A DNA stretch of 64,000 nt from Prolixibacteraceae bacterium (GCA_019459485.1 JAIBEZ010000089.1:21828-85827); one strand, 5' to 3'. Counted from the stretch's first letter, positions 27,354 to 37,112 are shown. Made by a program: numbers and translations. The notes: generated by a model not told the origin, from the letters alone.

Positions 27354-29294
27354 ATGAAAAAATTGATCTTTCTACTTTTTATATTGGTTTCAAATCTGGC
27401 TTTCAGTCAGTTGAATATTAATCATTACATTCGTGTTGGCGAAACCCGGATTCAGATTGGCAATTACGTTGGCGCGATCGAAAACTTTAATATTGTTATC
27501 CGTTTCAAACCCCATTTGCCCGAACCCTATTATTACAGGGCTGTGGCAAAACATCAGCTCGAAGATTTCAGAGGAGCGGTTCTGGATTACAATACAGCAA
27601 TCGAGATTAAACCATATTATCCTGATGCATTTATGAACCGGGGATTGGCCTATCTGCAACTGAACGACTATGCAAAAGCCATTGCCGATTATAACCGGGC
27701 CATTGAGCTTGACCCCAATAATGCAAACATTTACAACAACCGCGGTATTGCAAAAATTTCGATGAAAGACATTGACGGTGCCATTGCTGATTATGACAAA
27801 GCGCTGGAAATCAATCCGAAATTTACCAACAGCTTCATAAACCGAAGCAATGCGAAATTAATGAAAAACGACCTTAGAGGGGCGATCAGAGATTTGAACC
27901 AGGCGATTATTATCAGGCCACATTTTGCAAACGCCTATCTTTTAAGAGGATTGGCACGTTTCGAACTCAACGATTATGCTGCGGCTTTGCGCGATTTTGA
28001 CCAGTGTATCAAACTCGAACCTCAAAACGCCTATGCTTTTAATAACCGGGGAATTGTGAAACAAAAGCTGGAAGACTTCAGAGGAGCCATTGTTGATTAT
28101 AACACAGCTTTAAAAATCGACCCAACCATCGCAAATGCATATATGAATCGCGGTATTGCGCGGGAGAACCTTAAACTGCCGGGTTCGGAGGAAGATTATG
28201 CTATTGCAGCCAAACTCGATCCAAAGTTTGTATTCAATGCAAAAGAAGTCGATTCAAGTGCACTGGCGCGGGCGAGGCAACAGGCAAGTCAATCCGCTCA
28301 GAATCAATTGCCGGCGCAACAAACCCAGACGCAACCTGATCCTAACTCAACAAACGCAAACAATGGTTCGTCGAACGATCAGGCTGAAGCAGAACAGAAT
28401 ACCGAACCAAAAAAGGAGACACAGGAAGAACGCGACAGGAGAAGGTACCGGCTTACCTTGTCGGATGCGCGAAATACGCCCGGGAAAGACGATAAGGAAG
28501 TTGAAGATGGCCGAATTCAGAACAAAAATATCATCATCGATTTGCAGCCAATATTTATTTTGTCGTCGTACGATAAATATTCAACCGATTTTGAGCGTAC
28601 TCAATATTATAACCTTGAACTCGAAACCATCAACAACTTCAATAATTACGATCCGGTAGTAACCATTTCAAACAAACCGGTTGATTATCTGAAAGATGTG
28701 TTCAAGAACCACATTCTTTACTTCAACGAAAGGATTAAAAACAACAATACTGAAAGTCAGAATTATTTAAGCCGGGGAATATTTTACAGTCTGATCGAAG
28801 ACTATCCCAATTCGATGACCGACCTTCAGAAAGCGATTGACCTGAATAACAAAAATGCACTGGCATATTTTTCAAGGGCAAATTGCAGCCTGAAAATGGC
28901 TGACATCATTGAACAGCTTAAACAATCTTCCGATGCAATTACTGTCGCTCTCAATTCGGATCCGAAACAAACAAAGGTAACCACTATTGAAACTGTGACT
29001 GATTACAGCGCTGTTATGAATGATTACGCAACTTGTTTGCAGCTCAATCCTGAGTTTGCTTTTGCCTATTTTAACAAGGCATACGTAAAATGCAAAATGC
29101 GCGATTACGAAGGCGCTTTAACCGATTTAAACAAAGCCCTGGAAATTGAGACAGATTTTGCTGAAGCCTATTTTAATCGTGGTCTTACAAAAATTTACCT
29201 CGACGATGTGGAAGGTGGCGCGCTGGATTTAAGTAAAGCCGGTGAATTGGGCATTCAGGATGCTTACAACATTATAAAACGCTATTGCAACTAA
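27354..29294 (+). CDS. Secreted/periplasmic TPR-repeat protein
   Basis: The start is set at ATG 27354, which gives a signal peptide (MKKLIFLLFILVSNLAFSQ) and fits the promoter box upstream. The 646-aa protein has a run of TPR units in residues 22-300 (e.g. AFMNRGLAYLQLNDYAKAIA, repeated roughly every 34 residues), a low-complexity Gln/Asn linker (about 310-365), a region of unknown fold (about 370-450) and two or three more TPRs near the C-terminus. TPR arrays mediate protein contacts; no enzyme domain is seen. rarA follows 13 bp later on the same strand, so the two are probably co-transcribed although functionally unrelated. Confidence 0.88.
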   Translation: MKKLIFLLFILVSNLAFSQLNINHYIRVGETRIQIGNYVGAIENFNIVIRFKPHLPEPYYYRAVAKHQLEDFRGAVLDYNTAIEIKPYYPDAFMNRGLAYLQLNDYAKAIADYNRAIELDPNNANIYNNRGIAKISMKDIDGAIADYDKALEINPKFTNSFINRSNAKLMKNDLRGAIRDLNQAIIIRPHFANAYLLRGLARFELNDYAAALRDFDQCIKLEPQNAYAFNNRGIVKQKLEDFRGAIVDYNTALKIDPTIANAYMNRGIARENLKLPGSEEDYAIAAKLDPKFVFNAKEVDSSALARARQQASQSAQNQLPAQQTQTQPDPNSTNANNGSSNDQAEAEQNTEPKKETQEERDRRRYRLTLSDARNTPGKDDKEVEDGRIQNKNIIIDLQPIFILSSYDKYSTDFERTQYYNLELETINNFNNYDPVVTISNKPVDYLKDVFKNHILYFNERIKNNNTESQNYLSRGIFYSLIEDYPNSMTDLQKAIDLNNKNALAYFSRANCSLKMADIIEQLKQSSDAITVALNSDPKQTKVTTIETVTDYSAVMNDYATCLQLNPEFAFAYFNKAYVKCKMRDYEGALTDLNKALEIETDFAEAYFNRGLTKIYLDDVEGGALDLSKAGELGIQDAYNIIKRYCN

Positions 29295-29307
29295 TCTATA
29301 AAATAAT

Positions 29308-30591
29308 ATGCAGTTTGCCAATCAACCACTTGCAGAACGATTGCGCCCCGCAACCTTAAACGACTACATCGGACAGGAACACCTGATTGGTGAAGGGGCT
29401 GTTTTGCGCAAAATGATTGAATCAGGCAAAATTTCATCGTTCATTCTGTGGGGTCCACCGGGAGTTGGAAAAACAACACTTGCCAAAATAATAGCCAACA
29501 CTCTTGAACGGCCATTTTACACTTTAAGCGCTGTCAATTCAGGAGTTAAAGATATTCGCGATGTGATCGACAAAGCGATGAAGACGCAGTTTTTCAATCA
29601 TCCCAATCCAATTCTCTTCATCGACGAAATTCACCGGTTCAGCAAATCGCAGCAGGATTCGCTACTTGGTGCGGTGGAACAGGGCGTTGTTACCCTGATT
29701 GGCGCAACTACCGAAAATCCGTCGTTCGAAGTAATTTCGCCGCTATTATCGCGCTGTCAGGTTTATATATTGAAATCTCTTGACAAAAAGGACCTTCTGA
29801 AAATTGTCGATCTGGCTTTGACCAAAGATCCTTACCTGAAAACGAAGACAGTTTTGATCGAGGAGGAGGAAGCGCTGCTCCGTTTTTCGGGAGGAGATGC
29901 CCGGAAATTGCTGAACGTATTGGAATTGATGGTCAATTCAGAAGAAAATGAGACGGTTACAATCAACAATGACAAAGTAATCGAACGGCTTCAGAACAAC
30001 ATGGCCATGTACGATAAAAACGGGGAAATGCACTACGACATTATCTCGGCTTTTATCAAAAGTATGCGCGGAAGTGATCCTGATGCGGCGGTTTACTGGC
30101 TGGCGCGTATGATTGAAGGTGGCGAAGATGTGAAATTTATTGCACGCAGAATGTTGGTTTTATCAGCCGAAGACATTGGATTGGCTAATCCAAATGCCTT
30201 GTTGCTGGCCCAAAGCACTTTCGACGCAGTGCATAAAATCGGATATCCCGAAGCCCGTATTATCCTTTCGCAATGCGCCATTTATCTGGCAACTTCGCCG
30301 AAAAGCAATTCAGCATATTCTGCAATCGACGAAGCAATTGCCCTGGTAAAAGCAACCGGTGATTTGCCGGTTCCGTTGCACATCCGCAATGCACCTACCA
30401 AGTTGATGAAAGAACTGGGTTACGGCAAAGAATACAAATATGCCCATTCGTATGAAAACAATTTTGCAGAACAGGATTTCCTTCCGAAAGAAATTAAAAA
30501 CCAACGTCTTTATACCCCGCAAAACAATCCGCTTGAGGTGAAAATCCTGGAACGGCTAAAAAGTTTGTGGGGAAAACGTTACGGAAAATAG
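29308..30591 (+). CDS. rarA: Replication-associated recombination protein A (RarA/MgsA)
   Basis: A 427-aa AAA+ clamp-loader-like ATPase. The N-terminus PLAERLRPATLNDYIGQEHLIG is diagnostic. It has Walker A WGPPGVGKTTLAK (about 49-61), Walker B ILFIDEIHRFSKSQQD, sensor 1 GATTENPSFEV and the C-terminal tetramerisation region (SDPDAAVYWLARMIEGGED, FIARRMLVLSAEDIGLANP). RarA acts at stalled replication forks. It follows the TPR gene and is followed by an MFS gene after only 4 nt, so all three are likely on one transcript. Confidence 0.96.
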   Translation: MQFANQPLAERLRPATLNDYIGQEHLIGEGAVLRKMIESGKISSFILWGPPGVGKTTLAKIIANTLERPFYTLSAVNSGVKDIRDVIDKAMKTQFFNHPNPILFIDEIHRFSKSQQDSLLGAVEQGVVTLIGATTENPSFEVISPLLSRCQVYILKSLDKKDLLKIVDLALTKDPYLKTKTVLIEEEEALLRFSGGDARKLLNVLELMVNSEENETVTINNDKVIERLQNNMAMYDKNGEMHYDIISAFIKSMRGSDPDAAVYWLARMIEGGEDVKFIARRMLVLSAEDIGLANPNALLLAQSTFDAVHKIGYPEARIILSQCAIYLATSPKSNSAYSAIDEAIALVKATGDLPVPLHIRNAPTKLMKELGYGKEYKYAHSYENNFAEQDFLPKEIKNQRLYTPQNNPLEVKILERLKSLWGKRYGK

Positions 30592-30595
30592 CGTT

Positions 30596-31777
30596 ATGAC
30601 CAGCAAATCTCCGGTACGCATCGAAAAAAATGTAATCATCATTTTTGGTATTACTCTGATTGCCGTGATGGGAATTTCAAGCATCACACCGGCTTTCCCC
30701 GGAATCATCAAATACTTTGGAATCTCCACGCAACAAGTCGGCTGGCTGATTGCCGCTTTCACACTTCCGGGTATATTTTTAACTCCGGTATCCGGAATTC
30801 TGGCCGATCGTTTTGGCCGGAAGCTGGTGTTGGTTCCCTCACTTTTTATCTTCGGAATTGCCGGTTTCATGTGTTCGTTTATGCGTGATTTTCATTTGCT
30901 GCTGGTATTTTTATTTATTGAAGGAATTGGGGCTGCGGGTCTTTCGAGCATCAACATTACGCTGATCGGCGATTTGTATTCGGGTGAAAAACGGACAGCG
31001 CTGATGGGCTACAATGCAAGTATCCTGAGCATCGGCACTGCAGCTTATCCGGCTTTGGGAGGATTCATCGCTGTTTTTGGCTGGCAATACATTTTCTATT
31101 TGCCTTTGCTGGCAATTCCACTCGCAATTTTTGTCATTTTTGGCCTGAACAATCCGGAACCAAAAGACCATCAGGGAATCGGCGAATACTTCCGGCGAAT
31201 CTGGAAAAGCATCAATCAACCGAGTGTTTGGGGACTTTTTCTGGTAAATATGCTGGTTTTCGTGTTGCTTTACGGAGCTTATCTTACGTATTTTCCAATC
31301 TTACTTTCCGAACGATTACAGGCAACATCCGTTCATATTGGAATGATGATGTCCATCATGTCGCTGGCTACAGCAGCAACTTCATCTCAATTGGGGCGGA
31401 TTAGCAAGCGATTCCGGTCAAAAACAATATTGCTTTCGGGCGCCACTTTTTATTTCCTTGCCATGCTTTCGTTGATGTTCAGTCAAAGCTGGACACAGGT
31501 AGTTGTTTCGGTCATGGTTTTCGGACTCGGTCATGGCCTGCTGCTTCCTTCCGTTCAAAATTTACTGGTTGGATTTGCATCTATCACGGAGCGTGCAGCA
31601 TTTATGTCGGTCAACAGCATGGTTTTGCGCATCGGTCAAACGATTGGCCCGTTGCTGATTGGCGTATTTTATGCAATCGGAAGCCTTCAAGGTTCTTTCA
31701 TTGCCGGAGCCGTGGTCGCGATGATGATGTTTTTGGTGGTTGCCGGGATGGTGAAAGGTACGGATGATAAAGCTTAG
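30596..31777 (+). CDS. MFS transporter (drug:H+ antiporter-like)
   Basis: A 393-aa membrane protein with twelve predicted hydrophobic segments. The loop after TM2 carries GILADRFGRKLVLVPSLF, the MFS motif A (G-x-L-a-D-r-x-G-r-k). The second half has TSSQLGRISKRFRSKTI at the equivalent position. The size and the absence of soluble inserts fit 12-TM DHA1-type multidrug or metabolite exporters; the substrate cannot be read from sequence. The start is 4 nt after the rarA stop, suggesting translational coupling. Confidence 0.88.
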   Translation: MTSKSPVRIEKNVIIIFGITLIAVMGISSITPAFPGIIKYFGISTQQVGWLIAAFTLPGIFLTPVSGILADRFGRKLVLVPSLFIFGIAGFMCSFMRDFHLLLVFLFIEGIGAAGLSSINITLIGDLYSGEKRTALMGYNASILSIGTAAYPALGGFIAVFGWQYIFYLPLLAIPLAIFVIFGLNNPEPKDHQGIGEYFRRIWKSINQPSVWGLFLVNMLVFVLLYGAYLTYFPILLSERLQATSVHIGMMMSIMSLATAATSSQLGRISKRFRSKTILLSGATFYFLAMLSLMFSQSWTQVVVSVMVFGLGHGLLLPSVQNLLVGFASITERAAFMSVNSMVLRIGQTIGPLLIGVFYAIGSLQGSFIAGAVVAMMMFLVVAGMVKGTDDKA

Positions 31778-31990
31778 AGAAAAGTGTTGAAGTGTAAGTA
31801 GTGGATTAGCTAACTCCTTGAAATTATTCCATTAATTCTATTGTTTTTAAGAATAGAAGGTCTTAAATTAGTTTATCTTTTTTACAGATATCAAAAAGGC
31901 GCTCTTTGATAACTGGGCGAGTATGGAATCGACCAGTTTCAAACGACTTGTAATAATTTTCTAAAAGGTATAAACTGAAAATTGAACAAT

Positions 31991-32353
31991 ATGGAATCAT
32001 CAGCTTTTACGAACAAAAGAAAAATTCGCTCATTACTTCTGGCAAGCATTTTTATTGTTTTTCTTTCTTCCTGCTATTCAGTGCGCATAGTCAGCAGGGA
32101 CGGCGTTCCCGAACCCAACCCAATAAATACTTCCGATGATTTTTACAAGGGGAAAAATGTGAATGTTATTGATACAACGACTACATTAAAACTTCAGGAG
32201 GGAGAATTTTATTTAATTGAGAAATGCGCTGCCGGAGGATTTTACTCTGTCGAATACCGGGCAACTTTTGGCGGCGTGTTGCTGAATGCAATTACATTGG
32301 GTAAGAAACGTCAGGTGAAAGTAAAATATGTATGTCTAAAACAATCTGATTAA
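31991..32353 (+). CDS. Bor/Iss-like lipoprotein
   Basis: A 120-aa protein starting at ATG 31991. A signal peptide ends in a lipobox with Cys28 (FLSSC), so the protein is a lipoprotein. The C-terminal pattern, a Cys followed by GG and then YRATFGGVLLNAITLGKK...VKVKYVC, resembles phage lambda Bor / E. coli Iss (PF06291), which reads CGG...TFVNGLLGFITLGIYTP...VYC. The similarity is by eye and modest. Bor/Iss are surface lipoproteins linked to serum survival; in a Bacteroidota the role is unknown. The stop is 1 nt before the start of the FAD oxidase gene, so they are coupled. Confidence 0.7.
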   Translation: MESSAFTNKRKIRSLLLASIFIVFLSSCYSVRIVSRDGVPEPNPINTSDDFYKGKNVNVIDTTTTLKLQEGEFYLIEKCAAGGFYSVEYRATFGGVLLNAITLGKKRQVKVKYVCLKQSD

Positions 32354-32354
32354 C

Positions 32355-33959
32355 ATGGCAACTACTATCAAACATGAAATTGGAAGTTGGAATACGTTTC
32401 ATAGCAATGGACCATTTCCAACCAAAGCATTGTATGTAACATCGTTGGAACAAAAAGGGAATATGCCTTCTGTAACAGATCGTTATAACGATGCGGCAAA
32501 AGAAATTCAACGCCTAATAAAAGCCGCATTAGATAATCATCAGGGTTTCAGGGCGTATGGTTCAGCATGGTCGATGTCGCACATTGCCCATCAGAAAGAC
32601 AACATGCACTACAATGCAGCCATGAATCTTAAAAGAGCGGTTTCGGCTGATGAAATGTACGTAAATTCAAGCTTTTTACAGGAAAATCTATTTTTCTTTC
32701 AGTGTGGAAATGTAATTAAAGAGATCAGCAATTTCCTGTTTGACCAGGGAAAATCACTAAAAGCCACCGGAGCCAGTAACGGCCAAACCATAGCAGGCTG
32801 CATATCTACCGGTGTTCATGGATCAGCATGGGATGTGGGTGCTGTGCAGGATAGCGTGGTTGGAATCAATCTGATAATTGGCGAGACTGCTGATGATATT
32901 GTTTATCTGGAACGACACTCCAAACCTGCGATGAATGATCTATTTGCAAGCAGAATCAAAGCAAGGGTAATCAGAAATGATGGTTTGTTCAATGCAGCTT
33001 TGGTCAGCCTGGGTTCTTTCGGTTTCATACATGGTGTTGTGATAGAAGTGGAAAATCGTTTTTTACTGAACCGCTATGTGAAAAAATTAGATAAAGACAA
33101 AGCATTGCATCTTTCGAAAACAATGGACTTCGCAAACTCGGATTTCAAAATTCCGGGTGAAACAGATGCAAATGGCAAGCCCAATCTTCCGTTTCATTAT
33201 AAAGTATTTATTAATCCATACGTAAACGACCCCGAGTATGTAGTGGAAATAATGTACAAAAAGCCATACAGAAATGATTATCCGGATCCGGTTCCCAAAA
33301 TTAAAACAGCCGTTTACCGCGACCTTATTCTTTTATTTGCTCACATAGCTGAAAACTTTAAAAGCAGTATTCCGAAACTTATAAAAGCGTTACAAACATC
33401 TATTTTACCTCCTGTTGACATGGAGGTTACCGGAACCTTAAGTGAAATTTTCTGGGATGCCGGTTTTCAGGGGCCTGCCTATGCCTGTTCGGTTGGGATT
33501 GATTACAGAGATTCGCCAAAAGCGTTGGAATTATTGGTCAACTTAGCCAAAAATGAAGGACCAATACCCGGCATCTATGCCATGCGGTTTGTGAAACAAT
33601 CGGGTGCAACACTTGCTTTTACTAAATTCCCGGTGACCTGCATGCTCGAAATAGATGGGTTGATTTGGAACCCGAAGAACAATAATATTAGTTTGCAAAA
33701 ATTTTGCACCCGAATTATCGAAGTGTTGCAAGCCAACAACATTGCCTTTACTCAGCATTGGGGCAAAAATGCAGACTGGTCTTTTCCGGGTCTGGTTCAA
33801 TATATGTATGGTGATAAGGCAAATGAGTGGATGGAATACAGAAGTTCATTGCTCCGGAAGGAAACAGCAGAGCTCTTTTCCAATGATTTTCTTAAGGATA
33901 CAGGATTGGCAGAATATATAACAGACGCATCGGATACATTTACAAGAACTCTTGTATAG
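32355..33959 (+). CDS. FAD-binding oxidoreductase (PCMH/aldonolactone-oxidase-like)
   Basis: A 534-aa protein with an N-terminal PCMH-type FAD domain (about 35-235): GFRAYGSAWSMSHIA, KSLKATGASNGQTIAGCIST and GVHGSAWDVGAVQDSVVGI. The last corresponds to the ribityl/pyrophosphate-binding stretch of the sugar-lactone oxidase group. The C-terminal half resembles the ALO/GLO substrate domain, but its usual covalent-flavin His motif is not obvious by eye. Likely activity is oxidation of a sugar alcohol or lactone; the true substrate is unknown. No signal peptide. It is translationally coupled to a lipoprotein gene and ends 20 bp before a perfect terminator. Confidence 0.82.
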   Translation: MATTIKHEIGSWNTFHSNGPFPTKALYVTSLEQKGNMPSVTDRYNDAAKEIQRLIKAALDNHQGFRAYGSAWSMSHIAHQKDNMHYNAAMNLKRAVSADEMYVNSSFLQENLFFFQCGNVIKEISNFLFDQGKSLKATGASNGQTIAGCISTGVHGSAWDVGAVQDSVVGINLIIGETADDIVYLERHSKPAMNDLFASRIKARVIRNDGLFNAALVSLGSFGFIHGVVIEVENRFLLNRYVKKLDKDKALHLSKTMDFANSDFKIPGETDANGKPNLPFHYKVFINPYVNDPEYVVEIMYKKPYRNDYPDPVPKIKTAVYRDLILLFAHIAENFKSSIPKLIKALQTSILPPVDMEVTGTLSEIFWDAGFQGPAYACSVGIDYRDSPKALELLVNLAKNEGPIPGIYAMRFVKQSGATLAFTKFPVTCMLEIDGLIWNPKNNNISLQKFCTRIIEVLQANNIAFTQHWGKNADWSFPGLVQYMYGDKANEWMEYRSSLLRKETAELFSNDFLKDTGLAEYITDASDTFTRTLV

Positions 33960-33979
33960 CAAGGTGAAAATACCAGTCA

Positions 33980-34026
33980 AAAAAAGAGTCAACCTAAAGA
34001 AATATTATATCGGTTGACTCTTTTTT
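33980..34026 (+). terminator. Rho-independent terminator after the FAD oxidase
   Basis: AAAAAAGAGTCAACC (33980-33994) pairs perfectly with GGTTGACTCTTTTTT (34012-34026), 15 bp, ending in a T tract. It is nearly symmetrical. Confidence 0.9.
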
Positions 34027-34096
34027 GTTTTGATAAATATTTGTCGAATTAAAGTAGTTTTATTACTTTCGTGAACTTAAAATACGAATATTTAAA

Positions 34097-34681
34097 ATGT
34101 TTAGTTCACAAAATGCTAAAAGTGACATTGTGTTGGCCATTTATCAGGATCTGCGAACCATCTTCCGTTTGAATGATATTGCCATGCTCACGGGCGAAAC
34201 TAATTTTCAATCGCTCAGCCAAAAATTAAATTATTATGTCCGTACTGGCAAGTTGCAAAATCCACGAAAAGGTATCTATGCTAAACCGGCCTATGATACT
34301 GAAGAACTTGCTTGCACCATATATACACCTGCATATATTTCGTTGGAATACGTTTTACAAAAAGCTGGTATTGTATTTCAGTTCGACTCGCGCCTAACGA
34401 TTGTCAGTTACCTGAGCAGAAGTATCGAAGTAGAGAATAAAACCTACCTGTTCCGTAAAATTAAGGGAGAAATCCTGGTGAATACAGCAGGGATCATCAG
34501 GCAAAACAACCAAGTGAATATAGCTACCACCGAGCGGGCATTCTTGGATTACCTTTATCTAAACACTGAATCGTATTTCGACAATCTGAATCCCATAAAT
34601 AAAGATATTGTTTATAAACTATTACCTATTTATCAATCAAAAGCTTTGACGATGCGGATAAACAAACTTCTTCCAAAATGA
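34097..34681 (+). CDS. AbiEi-family antitoxin
   Basis: A 194-aa protein. An N-terminal winged helix (residues 12-60: YQDLRTIFRLNDIAMLTGET, then LSQKLNYYVRTGKLQNPRKGIYAKP) is followed by a C-terminal domain (TPAYISLEYVLQKAGI ... TTERAFLDYLYL), the layout of type IV AbiEi antitoxins that repress their own operon. It overlaps the downstream nucleotidyltransferase toxin gene by 4 nt (ATGA). AbiE systems cause abortive infection against phage and stabilise mobile DNA. The gene pair lies between two terminators, as an independent unit. Confidence 0.9.
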   Translation: MFSSQNAKSDIVLAIYQDLRTIFRLNDIAMLTGETNFQSLSQKLNYYVRTGKLQNPRKGIYAKPAYDTEELACTIYTPAYISLEYVLQKAGIVFQFDSRLTIVSYLSRSIEVENKTYLFRKIKGEILVNTAGIIRQNNQVNIATTERAFLDYLYLNTESYFDNLNPINKDIVYKLLPIYQSKALTMRINKLLPK

Positions 34682-35376
34682 TGGATATTAACCGGCATAA
34701 ATTCTTTTTGGTTCAAATTCTGAAAGATGTTTACTCAGATATTGAACTTGCCAATTGGTTGGGATTTAAAGGTGGAACTGCACTTATGTTCTTCTACGAC
34801 CTGCCTAGATTTTCGATCGATTTGGATTTCAACCTTATTAATCCTGAAAAGGTGGATGCGGTTTATGAAAAAGTGCGTAACATTCTTCTCAAATATGGGA
34901 AAATAACTGACGAAGCAAAGAAGTTTTACGGACCAATCATCGTTTTGGATTATGGGGTAGATGAAAGAAAACTGAAAGTGGAAATTTCTGTACGTGAGTT
35001 CGATAACCATTATGAAATTAAAAACCTTCTCGGTATCAATATGAAGGTATTGGTGCAGCCTGATATGTTCGCCCATAAGCTTTGTGCCTTGCTCGACAGA
35101 AATGTTGTAACTAACCGAGATATTTTCGATTGCTGGTTCTTTATGCAGAAACAAACGCCGGTAAACAAGACCATTGTTGAATCCCGCATGGAATTGTCAT
35201 ATACCGATTACCTTCAAAAATGCATTGATACTCTTGAATCGATGAGCGACAAAGGCTTACTGCAGGGTTTAGGCGAATTAATGGACAACGACCTTAAAAA
35301 TTTTGTTCGTAGTAAATTGCGGGTTGAAACAATCGGGTTATTAAGATTTTATAAAGATTTTCCGATACTTTCCTAA
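34678..35376 (+). CDS. AbiEii/AbiGii-family nucleotidyltransferase toxin
   Basis: A 232-aa protein with the nucleotidyltransferase core: WLGFKGGTALMFFYDLPRFS (25-44), followed directly by IDLDFNLI, carrying the G-G/S motif and the D-x-D metal pair. Downstream are KVEISVREF and the conserved VLVQPDMFAHKLCALLDR...RDIFDCWFFM typical of the family. AbiEii toxins use NTP to modify RNA (tRNA 3'-end pyrimidine addition in characterised members). The key residues appear intact, so an active toxin held by the upstream antitoxin is expected. Confidence 0.93.
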   Translation: MMDINRHKFFLVQILKDVYSDIELANWLGFKGGTALMFFYDLPRFSIDLDFNLINPEKVDAVYEKVRNILLKYGKITDEAKKFYGPIIVLDYGVDERKLKVEISVREFDNHYEIKNLLGINMKVLVQPDMFAHKLCALLDRNVVTNRDIFDCWFFMQKQTPVNKTIVESRMELSYTDYLQKCIDTLESMSDKGLLQGLGELMDNDLKNFVRSKLRVETIGLLRFYKDFPILS

Positions 35377-35387
35377 TCTCCAAATAG

Positions 35388-35433
35388 AAAAAAGAGCCAA
35401 CCGACAGTTTTATTCTGCCAGTTGACTCTTTTG
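35388..35433 (-). terminator. Terminator of araB (leftward transcription)
   Basis: The arms AAAAGAGCCAACCGACAG (35390-35407) and 35417-35434 pair with G-U wobbles only when read on the minus strand, and the minus-strand 3' arm ends in GGCTCTTTTTT. This assigns it to araB rather than to the AbiE pair. Confidence 0.75.
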
Positions 35434-35438
35434 AGTTT

Positions 35439-37112
35439 TTATTTCATCCCGAATTCAATCAGTTCACCTAATTTCAGGTATTTGGCATACAAAGTCTGGT
35501 ATTTGGCTGCATTCTCAGGAATTGGGGAATAGGTGTTTTCAAAACCACCTCCCATTTTTTTCTGAGCTTCAGAAATGTTTGGATAGACACCAGCAACCAC
35601 TGCTGCTGCCATAGCCGAACCCAAAGCACAAGCCTGTTCCGAACGTGCTACCTTGATTGGCATATTCAACACATCGCATACAATCTGCATAACGAAAGGC
35701 GATTTCTTGGCCACACCGCCCAAGGCAATCACTCCATCAATTCGAACACCTTCGCTGATAAAACGATCAACAATGGCTTTTGAACCGAATGCCGTTGCTT
35801 CAACCAATGCACGGAAAATACGCGGTGCATCCGATCCAAGGTTTAATCCTGAAATTACACCTTTCAGGTTTTGATTGGCATCCGGAGTGCGGCGGCCATT
35901 CATCCAGTCGAGCGCTACGATGCTGCTTTCCTCAATCGAGATTTGTTCGGCAGCTATGGTCAATTCAGGAATGATGCGCGATGAAATTTCGGCAATCATT
36001 TTGGTTTTGGTTACTTCATCAATCATTGTGCTGGTAGAAATAATCTGTTCTGAAGGCCACAGCAATACATTTTTAAACCAGGCATAAATGTCGCCGAAAG
36101 CCGATTGTCCGGCCTCCATTCCCAACATTCCGGGTACAATAGAGCCATCCACCTGTCCGCAAATTCCACTGATCAGCTTGTCGCCCACTTCTTCCATCGG
36201 GGCAATCAGCATGTCGCAGGTTGAAGTTCCCATTACTTTGCTCAGGTAATACGGTTCAATTTCAGCGCCAACAGCCCCAAGGTGGGCGTCAAAAGCGCCG
36301 ACTCCAACTTTTACATTCGATGGCAAACCCAATTTTTTAGCCCATTCCGGAGTAATCGTTCCTGCTGAAATATCGCAGGTGAAAGTTTCCTTGAACAGGC
36401 GGTCTTTCAAACCACTCAACAGCGGATCAAGTTTTTCGAGGAACTCATCGGTGGGTAATCCTCCAAAAGCCTCGTGCCACATGGCTTTATGACCTGCTGC
36501 ACAACGCGAACGTTTCAATGTTTTAGGATTGGTATTTCCGGTCAGAACGGCTGGAATCCAGTCGCAATGTTCGACCCATGAAGTTGCAGCGCGGAAAACC
36601 CCGGCATCTTCGCGGATCACATGCAGCAATTTGGCCCAAAACCATTCCGAAGAATAAACGCCGCCTTCGAATTTGGTAAAGTCGATATTCCAAACTTTAG
36701 CGAGTTGATTGATTTCGTCGGCTTCCTTTACTCCGGTAAGATCTTTCCAAAGCACAAACATGTCATTTGGATTTTCCTCGAATCCGGGAGTTAATGAAAG
36801 CGGGGTTCCTTTTTCGTCAACGGCAACAGGGGTCGAACCGGTAGTGTCGATCGAAATTCCTACCACATTTTCAGCAACTCCGGCCGGAGCCAGTTTCAAC
36901 GCCTCAACAATGGTGTATTCCATCCCTTCCAGGTAATCTTTCGGATGTTGGCGAAAGCGGTTATTGGGCGCATCGCAATACATCTGTTTTTTCCAGCGCG
37001 GATATTCAAAAACCACACTTGCTACTTCTTCACCGTTTTCGGTGTTTACAATTAACGAACGAACAGAATCGGTACCGTAATCAAGTCCGATGGTGTATTT
37101 TGTCTGACTCAT
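35439..37112 (-). CDS. araB: Ribulokinase
   Basis: A 557-aa FGGY-family kinase. The N-terminal ATP-fold motif IGLDYGTDSVRSLIVNTENG and the AraB-specific YPRWKKQMYCDAPNNRFRQH are followed by VVGISIDTTGSTPVAVDE, VGVGAFDAHLGAVGAE (the catalytic Asp is in this GAFDAH motif) and the C-terminal ALGGVAKKSPFVMQIVCDVL. It phosphorylates L-ribulose to L-ribulose 5-phosphate. It is the last gene of a leftward set GH97 - araD - araB; the isomerase gene araA is not in the window. A terminator follows the stop. Confidence 0.96.
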   Translation of the reverse strand: MSQTKYTIGLDYGTDSVRSLIVNTENGEEVASVVFEYPRWKKQMYCDAPNNRFRQHPKDYLEGMEYTIVEALKLAPAGVAENVVGISIDTTGSTPVAVDEKGTPLSLTPGFEENPNDMFVLWKDLTGVKEADEINQLAKVWNIDFTKFEGGVYSSEWFWAKLLHVIREDAGVFRAATSWVEHCDWIPAVLTGNTNPKTLKRSRCAAGHKAMWHEAFGGLPTDEFLEKLDPLLSGLKDRLFKETFTCDISAGTITPEWAKKLGLPSNVKVGVGAFDAHLGAVGAEIEPYYLSKVMGTSTCDMLIAPMEEVGDKLISGICGQVDGSIVPGMLGMEAGQSAFGDIYAWFKNVLLWPSEQIISTSTMIDEVTKTKMIAEISSRIIPELTIAAEQISIEESSIVALDWMNGRRTPDANQNLKGVISGLNLGSDAPRIFRALVEATAFGSKAIVDRFISEGVRIDGVIALGGVAKKSPFVMQIVCDVLNMPIKVARSEQACALGSAMAAAVVAGVYPNISEAQKKMGGGFENTYSPIPENAAKYQTLYAKYLKLGELIEFGMK

